A DNA stretch of 13,842 bases from Bifidobacterium breve (GTDB lineage: Bacteria; Actinomycetota; Actinomycetes; Nanopelagicales; Nanopelagicaceae): assembly GCA_945869505.1 (NCBI GenBank), contig CAMBOZ010000027.1, positions 1 to 13,842 on the forward strand. The letters are read 5' to 3'. Position 1 is the stretch's first letter; each line of letters begins with the position of its first letter. The position numbers and the translations under genes are program-made. A model generated the notes under the pieces. The model was not told the origin of the DNA and did no database searches. It saw only the letters and a program-made list of their open reading frames with translations. This document shows positions 6,413 to 13,360 of the stretch, one piece after another.

Positions 6413-7663
6413 ATGAAACGTACCTCAGTGTTGGCTGGTTTGACTTCGGCATTTCTCTTTATCGCCGCTGTTGTAATTGGACAGCCGAGTGCGAACGCCA
6501 GTGTGACACTTCCCAAAGGCGTATTCCAACCTTGCGCAGTTGCGCCTGCTCCATATTGCATTGAATCTGTAAGCGTCACACCATCTGGATTAAAAGCGAT
6601 TTCACTTTCTTGGGTTGCAGATGGTTTAGCCGGAGTGAGTGTCGGAAATACAACCGGAGTTGCTGCAGGTACAAAAACCATGACCGGACGTTGGACGGCA
6701 GAAAAAGCTTTCACGAACGAAAATTACGACGGGCTATACATCGAAGCTAAAGCCGCCAACGAGTTTGTACCGTGGATCTACGTAGATGCCATTCCAACCT
6801 ACTCTCCTGGAAATAAAGTCTCGCTAGCTGCAACTACAGGCAGCCTAACAACTCCGGTAAATCTCAACTCAGATTCTGCGATCACTATTAAGTTACGCAT
6901 ATCTGATTTCAAAGTTGGAGTTACATATGGCATAGCCACTGAGGCGACGCTAGATGTTCAAGCGGCAGCCAGCGGAAATATATTTGAATTGACTGGCTTC
7001 CCGGTAAAAGTTCCACAGGCCAAAAGTTCCAAGGATTGCAAAGGGGATTTGGGTGTCTCATCAGCTGTGGTAACACAGTTCCAGACAGTAATTGTTCCTT
7101 CAAATGATCCATTGGGATTTGCCTTTGAAGGCGGAAGCGGAAAAATCTACGTAGGATCAAACGGTCTCTGCAACCTTTCTACTCCAGTTTGGAGCGCTGA
7201 GAAGAAGTCACTGAGTTATAAGGCATCTGCACCAAGATTGGCTCCAGATGGAACAACGGTTAATACTGGTTTTTATTACGCAACGGTCTCTGCCGCAGAC
7301 GCACTTGCTCTTTGGGGATTAAAGAAAGCAGAGGATGCAGCTTCCGCATTGTCAATCTCGATTAGAACTTCTGCAAATGGATCAGTTGCAGCGACAAAGA
7401 CAGTTACGGTAAAGAATGGCCGAATTATCATCCAAGTGTTCGGTTTCGAATTCCCAGATCCAATGTTGGATATATCGCTTAATCCAAGCTATGACCCGAT
7501 GTCATCGGCTGCTTCAGCAACCAATATGTCTGCACAGGGATCTGTAAAAAAGAGTCCTACGCCAAAGCCAAAGACGATAACAATTTCGTGTCTAAAGGGA
7601 AATGTAATAAAGAAGGTAACGGCCGTTAAGCCAACTTGCCCAACCGGTTTTAAGAAGAGGTAA
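6413..7663 (+). CDS. secreted protein of unknown function with C-terminal Cys-Lys motif
   Basis: I do not recognise a family for this 416-residue protein. Residues 1-29 form a Sec signal peptide: positive MKRT, a hydrophobic core, then a likely cleavage after ANA (29). The mature part is rich in Ser, Thr, Ala and Val with alternating patterns that suggest beta structure. Cysteines near the mature N terminus (41, 49), in KDCKGD and in NGLCNL could form disulfides. Residues about 377-387 are a Ser/Pro/Lys linker (SPTPKPK). The last 29 residues carry ITISCLKGN and KPTCPTGFKKR, with C393 and C409 and many lysines; I recall similar tails on secreted proteins of planktonic Actinobacteria, unverified. 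No LPXTG motif or closing membrane helix is seen. It has its own promoter and may be a surface or cell-wall-associated protein. Confidence 0.85.
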   Translation: MKRTSVLAGLTSAFLFIAAVVIGQPSANASVTLPKGVFQPCAVAPAPYCIESVSVTPSGLKAISLSWVADGLAGVSVGNTTGVAAGTKTMTGRWTAEKAFTNENYDGLYIEAKAANEFVPWIYVDAIPTYSPGNKVSLAATTGSLTTPVNLNSDSAITIKLRISDFKVGVTYGIATEATLDVQAAASGNIFELTGFPVKVPQAKSSKDCKGDLGVSSAVVTQFQTVIVPSNDPLGFAFEGGSGKIYVGSNGLCNLSTPVWSAEKKSLSYKASAPRLAPDGTTVNTGFYYATVSAADALALWGLKKAEDAASALSISIRTSANGSVAATKTVTVKNGRIIIQVFGFEFPDPMLDISLNPSYDPMSSAASATNMSAQGSVKKSPTPKPKTITISCLKGNVIKKVTAVKPTCPTGFKKR

Positions 7664-7671
7664 CTGACTTA

Positions 7672-7686
7672 TAAGCGAGACGCTTA
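7672..7686. terminator. possible bidirectional hairpin between two converging genes
   Basis: TAAGCG (7672-7677) and CGCTTA (7681-7686) pair around AGA, within a looser outer pairing of TAACT (7661-7665) and AGTTA (7690-7694). It spans both stop codons of the converging genes. No T-run is present, so termination is uncertain. Confidence 0.35.
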
Positions 7687-7869
7687 ACGAGTTACTTTGC
7701 CAGCCTTAAGGCAAGATGTGCAGACATTTTGGCGCTTAGTGCTTCCGCTAACCAGAGTCTTGATGCGCTGAATATTTGGATTCCAGCGACGACGTGTCTT
7801 TACCTGTGAGTGGGAAACTTTATTTCCGAAGCTGGGCCCTTTGCCACAGATATCGCATGTTGATGCCAC
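7684..7869 (-). CDS. rpmB: 50S ribosomal protein L28
   Basis: Small basic protein of the large ribosomal subunit. The 61 residues match L28: MASTCDICGKGPSFGNKVSHS at the start, the basic RRRWNPNIQ in the middle and VCTSCLKAGKVTR at the end. It keeps two cysteine pairs, CDIC and CTSC, as in zinc-binding (C+) forms. The start is GTG at 7869, supported by AAAAGGAG on the minus strand with seven-base spacing. It is the only other minus-strand gene besides the Lrp-domain gene, and lies divergent from recG. A hairpin lies in its leader at 7902-7925. rpmG, often next to rpmB in other bacteria, is not here. Confidence 0.96.
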   Translation of the reverse strand: MASTCDICGKGPSFGNKVSHSQVKTRRRWNPNIQRIKTLVSGSTKRQNVCTSCLKAGKVTR

Positions 7870-7876
7870 AGCAGTA

Positions 7877-7884
7877 CTCCTTTT
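7877..7884 (-). promoter_or_regulatory. strong ribosome binding site of rpmB
   Basis: AAAAGGAG on the minus strand lies seven bases before the GTG at 7869. It is the strongest Shine-Dalgarno match in the window and fixes the GTG as the start. Confidence 0.85.
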
Positions 7885-7901
7885 AATTTCAAATTCAGTA
7901 A

Positions 7902-7925
7902 GCCAGACCCCGTTTGCGGCCTGGC
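7902..7925 (-). repeat. GC-rich hairpin in the rpmB leader
   Basis: On the minus strand GCCAGGCC and GGTCTGGC can pair over 8 bp with one G-U pair and an eight-base loop. It sits about 17 bases before the rpmB ribosome binding site. It could be a leader control element; on the plus strand the hairpin is followed only by GCTTTTGC, a poor terminator. Confidence 0.5.
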
Positions 7926-7992
7926 GCTTTTGCAGAGCCCAATAGTAGCGACAACGCCACCCTCACGCTAATTCGGCCCAATTCACGCGAGA

Positions 7993-10173
7993 ATGAGCCA
8001 CATGGCCGGCCTCGACTCTAAATTAGTAAATGTCGTTGGCGACCGTACCGCCAAAGTCTTGGATTCGGTTTTTGGTTACAAAACTCTCTCAGATTTAATT
8101 CATCACTACCCGAGAAGATACTTAGTGCGCGGTGAGTTAAGCGATATCGCACAATTAAAAGAAGGTGACGAAGTAACTGTATTAGCTGAAATCTTCAGTT
8201 CTACATCACGTAAATTGCACGCACGCAAAGGCAGCATCCTCGAGGTTATAGTCACCGATGGAAGTGCAAAAATGTCGCTGACTTTCTTTAATCAAGCGTG
8301 GCGCGAGAAAGAGTTACGTGTTGGCAGACAAGGGCTCTTTGCCGGCAAAGTCGGTGTATTTAATGGCAAACGTCAATTAGCTCATCCCGATTACGAAATG
8401 ATTCCTGATGGCAATGATGTCGATTCAGCAGTAGCTGACTTTGCGGGGAAATTCTTGCCAATGTATCCAGCAAGTTCAAAGTTTCCGTCTTGGAAGATCG
8501 CCCAGTGCATAAATTTGGTAATTGGTGGTCTCGATGAAATTACAGATTTCATCCCCGAAAGGATCTTGGCTGAGCGCGGATATCCAACTCTGCAAAAAGC
8601 GATAGCACAGATTCACAATCCAGTTGATCTAGATAGCGCTGAAAAATCACGCGAGCGAATAACCTTCGATGAAGCTCTCTTGATGCAGTTACTTCTTTTA
8701 GAACGGCGCGCACAACTGCGGGCACTGAAAGCAACTTCCCGAAAAGCGAAGAGCTCAGGAATTCTAAGTGCATTTGATGCGGCGCTTCCTTGGCAGCTAA
8801 CTGCAGGACAACTTCAAGTGAGCCGAGAGATTGAAAGTGATTTAGCAGCGCCCTATCCGATGCATCGTTTGCTCCAAGGTGAAGTAGGTTCAGGTAAAAC
8901 GGTAGTTGCTTTACGTGCGATGTTGGCAGTTATAGATAGTGGGGGACAAGCAGCGTTACTTGCTCCAACTGAGGTTTTAGCGGCGCAACACCTTCGTACT
9001 ATCGAAAAATTATTAGGACCGCTTGCGCAGGGCGGAATGTTGGGCGGCGTGGATAGTGCAACACAAGTTACTTTACTAACCGGTTCGCAAAGTGCAGCAG
9101 CGCGCAAAGATGCGTTGGCTCTGGCTGCATCAGGCCAAGCCGGAATCGTAATTGGCACACACGCCTTACTAAGTGAATCTGTAGCGTTTGCGGACTTAGG
9201 ACTGATCGTTGTGGATGAACAACATCGATTCGGAGTTGAACAGCGAGATGCGCTAAAGACGAAAGCAGTAAATCCGCCGCATCTCTTAGTAATGACAGCA
9301 ACACCAATTCCCAGAACAGTTGCGATGACCGTCTTTGGTGATTTGGATGTATCAACACTGCGCGAACTTCCATTAGGTCGTCAACCAATCACCACTCATT
9401 TAGTTCCAACGTTAGAGAAGCCAACATTTCTAGACCGCACCTGGGAGCGAATTAGGGAAGAAGTTGCCCAAGGTCATCAGGCCTACATTGTCGCGCCACG
9501 CATTTCTGCAGGTACATCTGAAGATGCTGATCTGGATTTCCTATATGGAGAGAGTTCACCCGATATCGCATCGGTTGAAGAGTTAGGACCGAAACTGCAA
9601 TCGGGTCCGCTAAAAGGGCTACGAATTGCTCCACTACACGGTAGACAAAGCAGTGAAGTAAAGAGCACGACGATGCAGGCATTTGCTGCAGGGGAAATCG
9701 ATGTCTTGATCTCAACCACAGTTATCGAAGTTGGCGTAGATGTACCAAATGCAACCGTAATGGTCATAATGGATGCTGATCGGTTCGGTGTATCGCAATT
9801 GCACCAATTACGCGGTCGTGTGGGACGCGGTACATCACCAGGGCTCTGTCTTCTAGTTACTTCAGCGCCAACTGAAAGTTCAGCGCGCGAGAGATTAGAT
9901 GCGGTTAGCAAAACCCAAGATGGTTTTGAACTTTCACGAATTGATCTTGAGCAACGTCGAGAAGGCGATGTGCTTGGTGCTACTCAATCTGGTTCTCGTT
10001 CACATCTACGTTTACTGCGAGTCTTACGTGATGAATCTTTGATTGAAAGTGCCCGCGAGATTGCTTCAGAACTCTTGGCTGAAGATCCAGAATTAACTAG
10101 GTATCCTTTACTCAAAGCAGAGTTAAAGAAATTGCAGGCTGATGCTGCAGCAGAATTTATAGATAAGGGATAA
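7993..10173 (+). CDS. recG: ATP-dependent DNA helicase RecG
   Basis: Superfamily 2 helicase/translocase that regresses stalled replication forks and processes branched DNA. An N-terminal wedge/OB-type region spans about residues 50-155 (RRYLVRGELSDI onward). Motor motifs are GEVGSGKT (Walker A, 296-303), DEQH (motif II, 408-411), MTATPIPRT (motif III), VISTTVIEVGVDVPNATVMV (motif V region) and QLRGRVGRG (motif VI, 605-613). DRFGVSQLHQLRGR is characteristic of RecG and Mfd. Length (726) is normal. The ATG at 7993 has no ribosome binding site; an in-frame ATG at 8002 (MAGLDSK) is equally good and has a weak GAGAAT box seven bases before it. rsmD follows after one or four bases, so they are co-transcribed. 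Confidence 0.96.
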   Translation: MSHMAGLDSKLVNVVGDRTAKVLDSVFGYKTLSDLIHHYPRRYLVRGELSDIAQLKEGDEVTVLAEIFSSTSRKLHARKGSILEVIVTDGSAKMSLTFFNQAWREKELRVGRQGLFAGKVGVFNGKRQLAHPDYEMIPDGNDVDSAVADFAGKFLPMYPASSKFPSWKIAQCINLVIGGLDEITDFIPERILAERGYPTLQKAIAQIHNPVDLDSAEKSRERITFDEALLMQLLLLERRAQLRALKATSRKAKSSGILSAFDAALPWQLTAGQLQVSREIESDLAAPYPMHRLLQGEVGSGKTVVALRAMLAVIDSGGQAALLAPTEVLAAQHLRTIEKLLGPLAQGGMLGGVDSATQVTLLTGSQSAAARKDALALAASGQAGIVIGTHALLSESVAFADLGLIVVDEQHRFGVEQRDALKTKAVNPPHLLVMTATPIPRTVAMTVFGDLDVSTLRELPLGRQPITTHLVPTLEKPTFLDRTWERIREEVAQGHQAYIVAPRISAGTSEDADLDFLYGESSPDIASVEELGPKLQSGPLKGLRIAPLHGRQSSEVKSTTMQAFAAGEIDVLISTTVIEVGVDVPNATVMVIMDADRFGVSQLHQLRGRVGRGTSPGLCLLVTSAPTESSARERLDAVSKTQDGFELSRIDLEQRREGDVLGATQSGSRSHLRLLRVLRDESLIESAREIASELLAEDPELTRYPLLKAELKKLQADAAAEFIDKG
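10165..10170 (+). promoter_or_regulatory. ribosome binding site that decides the rsmD start
   Basis: AAGGGA at the 3' end of recG is seven bases from the ATG at 10178 and only four from the GTG at 10175. The spacing favours the ATG. Confidence 0.65.
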
Positions 10174-10177
10174 TGTG

Positions 10178-10765
10178 ATGCGCATAATCGCTGGTAGCGC
10201 TAAAGGTAGAAATATCCCATCTGTTGCATCTGCTACTCGTCCCACATCCGACCGCGCCCGCGAAGCTTTATTTTCAACCCTAGCTTCTGAGTTTGGTGAG
10301 TTTGAAGGCTTAAATGTTCTAGATCTTTATGCGGGCACTGGGGCGATCGCACTGGAATCACTTTCAAGAGGTGCTGCGATAGTTCACGCAGTTGAGAAAG
10401 ATGAGCAAGCGCAAAAGAGCATTGCGGCAAATTATGATGGAATTAAGTCAGCACAGTGCGCGGGTATATTCCATTTATACGGAATGAGCGTTCATAGATT
10501 CTTACAAGATCCACCCGCAGCTAAGTACCACTTCGTTTACATTGATCCACCTTACGAAGCCGAAGATTTAGACGTTATTGAAACCTTGATTCAACTTCAA
10601 GATGGGCACTTCCTAGATTCGCAAGCGCTGATTGCGATTGAGAGAAATTCACGAGTCAAGGAAATTTCTTGGCCACACGGTTATGTTGCAGTCCGCGAAA
10701 AGAATTATGGCCAAGCGACCATTTTCTACGGCGCTCCAGCGGAAAATGAGCCTGAGAATGGATAA
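10178..10765 (+). CDS. rsmD: 16S rRNA (guanine966-N2)-methyltransferase RsmD
   Basis: SAM-dependent enzyme that methylates G966 (E. coli numbering) of 16S rRNA during 30S assembly. The start MRIIAGSAKGR is the usual RsmD N terminus. The SAM-binding motif I is VLDLYAGTGAIALE starting at residue 47, and the catalytic DPPY is at 123-126. At 195 residues it has normal length. A GTG at 10175 would add one methionine; the ribosome binding site spacing favours ATG at 10178. It follows recG directly and precedes coaD by 29 bases, in the recG-rsmD-coaD order common in Actinobacteria. Confidence 0.95.
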   Translation: MRIIAGSAKGRNIPSVASATRPTSDRAREALFSTLASEFGEFEGLNVLDLYAGTGAIALESLSRGAAIVHAVEKDEQAQKSIAANYDGIKSAQCAGIFHLYGMSVHRFLQDPPAAKYHFVYIDPPYEAEDLDVIETLIQLQDGHFLDSQALIAIERNSRVKEISWPHGYVAVREKNYGQATIFYGAPAENEPENG

Positions 10766-10781
10766 GGGTTCGAATCGTTGC

Positions 10782-10787
10782 TAGCGT
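10782..10787 (+). promoter_or_regulatory. -10 box for a probable leaderless coaD transcript
   Basis: TAGCGT fits TAnnnT and ends seven bases before the coaD ATG at 10795. No Shine-Dalgarno sequence is present and no -35 stands out. It would give coaD and the genes after it an internal promoter. Confidence 0.45.
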
Positions 10788-10794
10788 TTGCTCT

Positions 10795-11274
10795 ATGAAG
10801 CGCGCCGTATGCCCTGGATCATTCGATCCGATCACTTTTGGGCACATCGATATCATCGAACGCGCTAGCGAGCAGTTCGATGAAGTTGTGGTGGCAGTTC
10901 TAGCCAACCGAACCAAAGCTTCGCTATTTACCGTAGAAGAGCGTATGGAGATGATTCGTCAGACTACGGCGCACTTTAAGAACGTTAAGGTTGATTCTTG
11001 GCACGGTTTATTGGTGGATTATTGCAAAGCTAATTCCATTCAAGCGATCGTTAAGGGCCTGCGTGCGGTAACAGACTTTGATTATGAGTTGCAAATGGCG
11101 CAAGTTAATTTGCAAGGCTCTGGAGTTGAAACTATGTTTATGGCTACAGCACCGGCACATTCATTTCTATCATCATCAATTGTTAAAGAGCTCGCACATT
11201 TCGGTGGCGATGTCTCATCAATGGTTCCAGGCATCGTCAATGATGCGCTCAAAGCTCGAGTAGCAGGGAAGTAA
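10795..11274 (+). CDS. coaD: phosphopantetheine adenylyltransferase
   Basis: Transfers AMP from ATP to 4'-phosphopantetheine, the next-to-last step of coenzyme A synthesis. The N terminus MKRAVCPGSFDPITFGHIDI carries the nucleotidyltransferase T-x-G-H motif at residues 14-17. GLRAVTDFDYELQMAQVN is the substrate-binding block and FLSSSIVKELA is the C-terminal ATP-binding SSS motif. The 159-residue length is typical of bacterial CoaD. The start lacks a ribosome binding site but has a TAGCGT box seven bases upstream. The next gene begins one base after its stop, so the two are tightly linked. Confidence 0.97.
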   Translation: MKRAVCPGSFDPITFGHIDIIERASEQFDEVVVAVLANRTKASLFTVEERMEMIRQTTAHFKNVKVDSWHGLLVDYCKANSIQAIVKGLRAVTDFDYELQMAQVNLQGSGVETMFMATAPAHSFLSSSIVKELAHFGGDVSSMVPGIVNDALKARVAGK

Positions 11275-11275
11275 A

Positions 11276-11758
11276 ATGGATTCAATCGAAAAATTAAACA
11301 CCGCCATCACTCTCGTTGAAGAAGCGCGCGGTGTCCCACTTTCTGCTTCCTGCGTCGTACACCGTAGCGAAATGTTGGAAATTCTAGATGGCGCGCGTGA
11401 ATCACTTCCTCAAGATTTATTCCGCGCCGAAGATATTTTGGCAAAGCGTGATTCTTTGATGGAAGAAGGGCGCTCTAGTTCTGAGCAGATGATTGCATCT
11501 GCGCGTGAAGAAGTCGCCCGAATGATTGAACAGACAGCAATCGTGCAAGCCGCGAGAGATGAAGCGCAACGAATTCTCGATGATGCCCGCGCACAAGCGG
11601 CCGATGAGCGAGCAGAGGTTGAAAGTTACATTGATGGCCGTCTTGCTACGTTGGAAGTAATCCTCAATAAAACTATGGACGCGGTGGCACGTGGACGTGA
11701 CCGGTTAGACGGCGGAAACGATAAAGATGTGCTCTCGCAACTAGCCGACGATAAGTAA
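11276..11758 (+). CDS. sepIVA: DivIVA-like coiled-coil protein, probable SepIVA homologue
   Basis: A 160-residue, charged, mostly helical protein. Residues about 45-135 are rich in Glu, Ala and Arg in heptad-like spacing (EEVARMIEQTAIVQAARDEA), indicating a long coiled coil of the DivIVA or ATP-synthase-b-like type. There is no signal peptide or membrane segment. Its place between coaD and DUF177-rpmF-rnc is where I recall the essential mycobacterial septal protein SepIVA (Rv2927c region), and the call rests on that context plus the coiled coil. A role in septation or polar growth is thus inferred. The ATG at 11276 follows the coaD stop by one base and has AGGGAAG at 11265-11271. The short hydrophilic ends (GNDKDVLSQLADDK) carry no recognisable motif. 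Confidence 0.75.
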   Translation: MDSIEKLNTAITLVEEARGVPLSASCVVHRSEMLEILDGARESLPQDLFRAEDILAKRDSLMEEGRSSSEQMIASAREEVARMIEQTAIVQAARDEAQRILDDARAQAADERAEVESYIDGRLATLEVILNKTMDAVARGRDRLDGGNDKDVLSQLADDK

Positions 11759-11788
11759 TTCCAGTAAAGCCAAATAAAGATTTAGAAA

Positions 11789-12385
11789 ATGAACCGCGCA
11801 TCTCAAGTTTTTCAATTTAATACACATGAACTCCCTCGCCGAGCAGGGGAGATGAAGGAATATCAACTAGACCTAGAAATTCTGGAAGCGGTAGGCGTTC
11901 CATTAGTCGCTGTTCCGGCAGGGGATGTCATTGAAGTAGATATGCGGCTGGAATCTGTTGCAGAAGGCATTTTGCTAAGCGCTGATATATATGCGATAGC
12001 GAAAGGTGAATGTATTCGCTGCCTAGACCCGGTTGAAATTACCGTTGAGCGCAAGATTCAAGAGCTCTATCGCTATGAGCCAACTTCCGATAAAGGCGGG
12101 AAGCGTAAGAAGCACTCATCGCGTACGGATACTTCAGATGAAATTGATCTTGATGCAGTTGATGAACTTTGGCTTGATGGCAATGAGATGAACCTAGAAA
12201 TTCCTATCCGCGATGCTGTGGTTCTAGATCTGCCAGTAAATCCACTCTGCTCGGAAGGGTGTCTTGGGCTCTGTCCGGATTGCGGCGAAAAGTGGGAGAA
12301 GTTGCCAGATGACCACGCCCACGAGGTAATCGACGCTCGCTGGGCTGGGTTGGCAGGCTTGGATTTTAAGAATTCGGATGAATAA
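11789..12385 (+). CDS. DUF177 (YceD-like) rRNA-accumulation protein
   Basis: Member of the DUF177 family, whose genes lie next to rpmF in most bacteria; E. coli YceD and plant relatives are linked to 23S rRNA accumulation. The 198-residue protein has C75-x2-C78 (CIRC) and a cysteine cluster at 154, 158, 162 and 165 (CSEGCLGLCPDC), which together could bind zinc. Acidic DELWLDGNEMNLEIPIRDAV is typical of the family, and a basic Lys/Ser stretch (GGKRKKHSSR) lies near 103-112. The ATG at 11789 is 30 bases after the previous gene, with a weak AAAGA at 11776-11780. rpmF follows after 68 bases. Confidence 0.88.
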   Translation: MNRASQVFQFNTHELPRRAGEMKEYQLDLEILEAVGVPLVAVPAGDVIEVDMRLESVAEGILLSADIYAIAKGECIRCLDPVEITVERKIQELYRYEPTSDKGGKRKKHSSRTDTSDEIDLDAVDELWLDGNEMNLEIPIRDAVVLDLPVNPLCSEGCLGLCPDCGEKWEKLPDDHAHEVIDARWAGLAGLDFKNSDE

Positions 12386-12440
12386 GGGATACTTCTCCCA
12401 GTTAGCCTTGAGCACGCTCTGCCCGAGGTAAGTTGAGATT

Positions 12441-12445
12441 AAGGA
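12441..12445 (+). promoter_or_regulatory. ribosome binding site that decides the rpmF start
   Basis: AAGGA lies eight bases before the GTG at 12454. A longer reading frame from TTG at 12433 would bury this site and add residues foreign to L32. Confidence 0.75.
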
Positions 12446-12453
12446 CGATTACC

Positions 12454-12627
12454 GTGCCAGTACCAAAGCGAAAGATGTCTCGTTCGAAGACACGCTCACG
12501 TCGCGCTATGTGGAAGACAACTGCGGCATCACTTGCAGCATGCCCACAGTGCCAACAACCAAAGTTGACTCACACAGCTTGCCCAACATGCGGAACATAT
12601 AACCGCCGTCAGGTTCTTGAGGTCTGA
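12454..12627 (+). CDS. rpmF: 50S ribosomal protein L32
   Basis: Small zinc-ribbon protein of the large ribosomal subunit. From GTG at 12454 the product is 57 residues beginning MPVPKRKMSRSKTRSRR, the standard L32 N terminus. Two cysteine pairs (CPQC, CPTC) make the zinc ribbon, so this is the zinc-binding C+ type. The AAGGA site at 12441 supports this start. It follows the DUF177 gene, the usual pairing, and its 3' end overlaps the start of rnc if rnc begins at TTG 12617. I saw no clear promoter in the 68-base gap before it. Confidence 0.95.
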   Translation: MPVPKRKMSRSKTRSRRAMWKTTAASLAACPQCQQPKLTHTACPTCGTYNRRQVLEV

Positions 12628-13306
12628 TCTGTACTCACCTTTAACTTCGCAACTTGGGATTTCAATTTCTCCTGAATTGCTTGAGTTAGCTTTTACGCAT
12701 CGTTCTTTCGCTTATGAAAGTGGTGCCAAAGAGACCAATGAACGACTGGAATTTCTAGGCGATTCGGTCTTAGGTTTAATAGTCACAGAAGAACTTTATT
12801 TACGTTACCCCGATTTAGATGAATCTCGTCTATCCCCACTTCGTTCTGGCATTGTAAATATGCGTGCGCTCGCAGATATTGCGCGCACTTTAGATCTTGG
12901 TAAATACATACGTCTTGGCAAAGGCGAAGAAGTTACTGGTGGCCGCGATAAAAACTCACTCCTTGCAGATGCTCTAGAAGCGCTAATTGGCGCTATCTAT
13001 TTGGAACTTGGTTTTGCAAGCACAACAGAGGTAGTCCGCGCCCTAATTAAAGAGACTCTTGAAAGTGCGATGGCTAAGGGCGCCGGACTCGATGGAAAGA
13101 CTGCGCTGCAAGAATTGGTTTCATCACTTGGCAAGGGAACTTTGGAATATCAAGTTACTGAAACTGGACCAGATCACGATAAGAGTTTTACAGCGATAGC
13201 AATGGTTTCTGGTGAGGCGATCGCAGAAGGAATTGGTAAGAGCAAACGCGAAGCCGAACAATCAGCCGCTCGTTCAGCATATGAAATTCTCGCAACCCTC
13301 AAGTAG
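12617..13306 (+). CDS. rnc: ribonuclease III
   Basis: Double-strand-specific endoribonuclease for rRNA and mRNA processing. The nuclease domain has the signature NERLEFLGDS at 41-50; E42, E45, D49, D118 and E121 are the expected metal and catalytic positions. A linker leads to a C-terminal double-stranded RNA-binding domain at about 160-229 (KTALQELVSSLGKG to GKSKREAEQSAARSAYEIL). Length (229) is normal. No ATG or GTG is available near the N terminus: TTG at 12617 overlaps rpmF by 11 bases, while CTG at 12629 is preceded by GAGG at 12619-12622 with six-base spacing. TTG is the conventional choice, but the true start is open. The overlap suggests translational coupling to rpmF. Confidence 0.94.
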   Translation: MRSDLYSPLTSQLGISISPELLELAFTHRSFAYESGAKETNERLEFLGDSVLGLIVTEELYLRYPDLDESRLSPLRSGIVNMRALADIARTLDLGKYIRLGKGEEVTGGRDKNSLLADALEALIGAIYLELGFASTTEVVRALIKETLESAMAKGAGLDGKTALQELVSSLGKGTLEYQVTETGPDHDKSFTAIAMVSGEAIAEGIGKSKREAEQSAARSAYEILATLK

Positions 13307-13348
13307 TACTTCACTCGCGTCACGTATATAAAGACGCCACCTAAACGG

Positions 13349-13354
13349 TAGGTT
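13349..13354 (+). promoter_or_regulatory. -10 box for a probable leaderless smc transcript
   Basis: TAGGTT fits TAnnnT and ends six bases before the GTG at 13361. It overlaps the inverted repeat ACCTA/TAGGT (13339-13343 and 13349-13353), which could be an operator. The same bases give a weak Shine-Dalgarno (GGTAGG), so a leadered start is also possible. Confidence 0.4.
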
Positions 13355-13360
13355 TACGCC

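Noticed and set aside
9483..9911. Minus-strand reading frame of 142 residues inside recG
   Set aside because: Lies fully over conserved RecG motor motifs and has no support of its own.
10766..10777. GGTTCGAATC, which looks like a tRNA T-loop
   Set aside because: No acceptor, D or anticodon stem can be built around it; it is a short chance match between rsmD and coaD.
12433..12453. Longer N terminus for L32 from TTG 12433
   Set aside because: It would cover the AAGGA site and add residues before the standard L32 start; GTG 12454 fits better.
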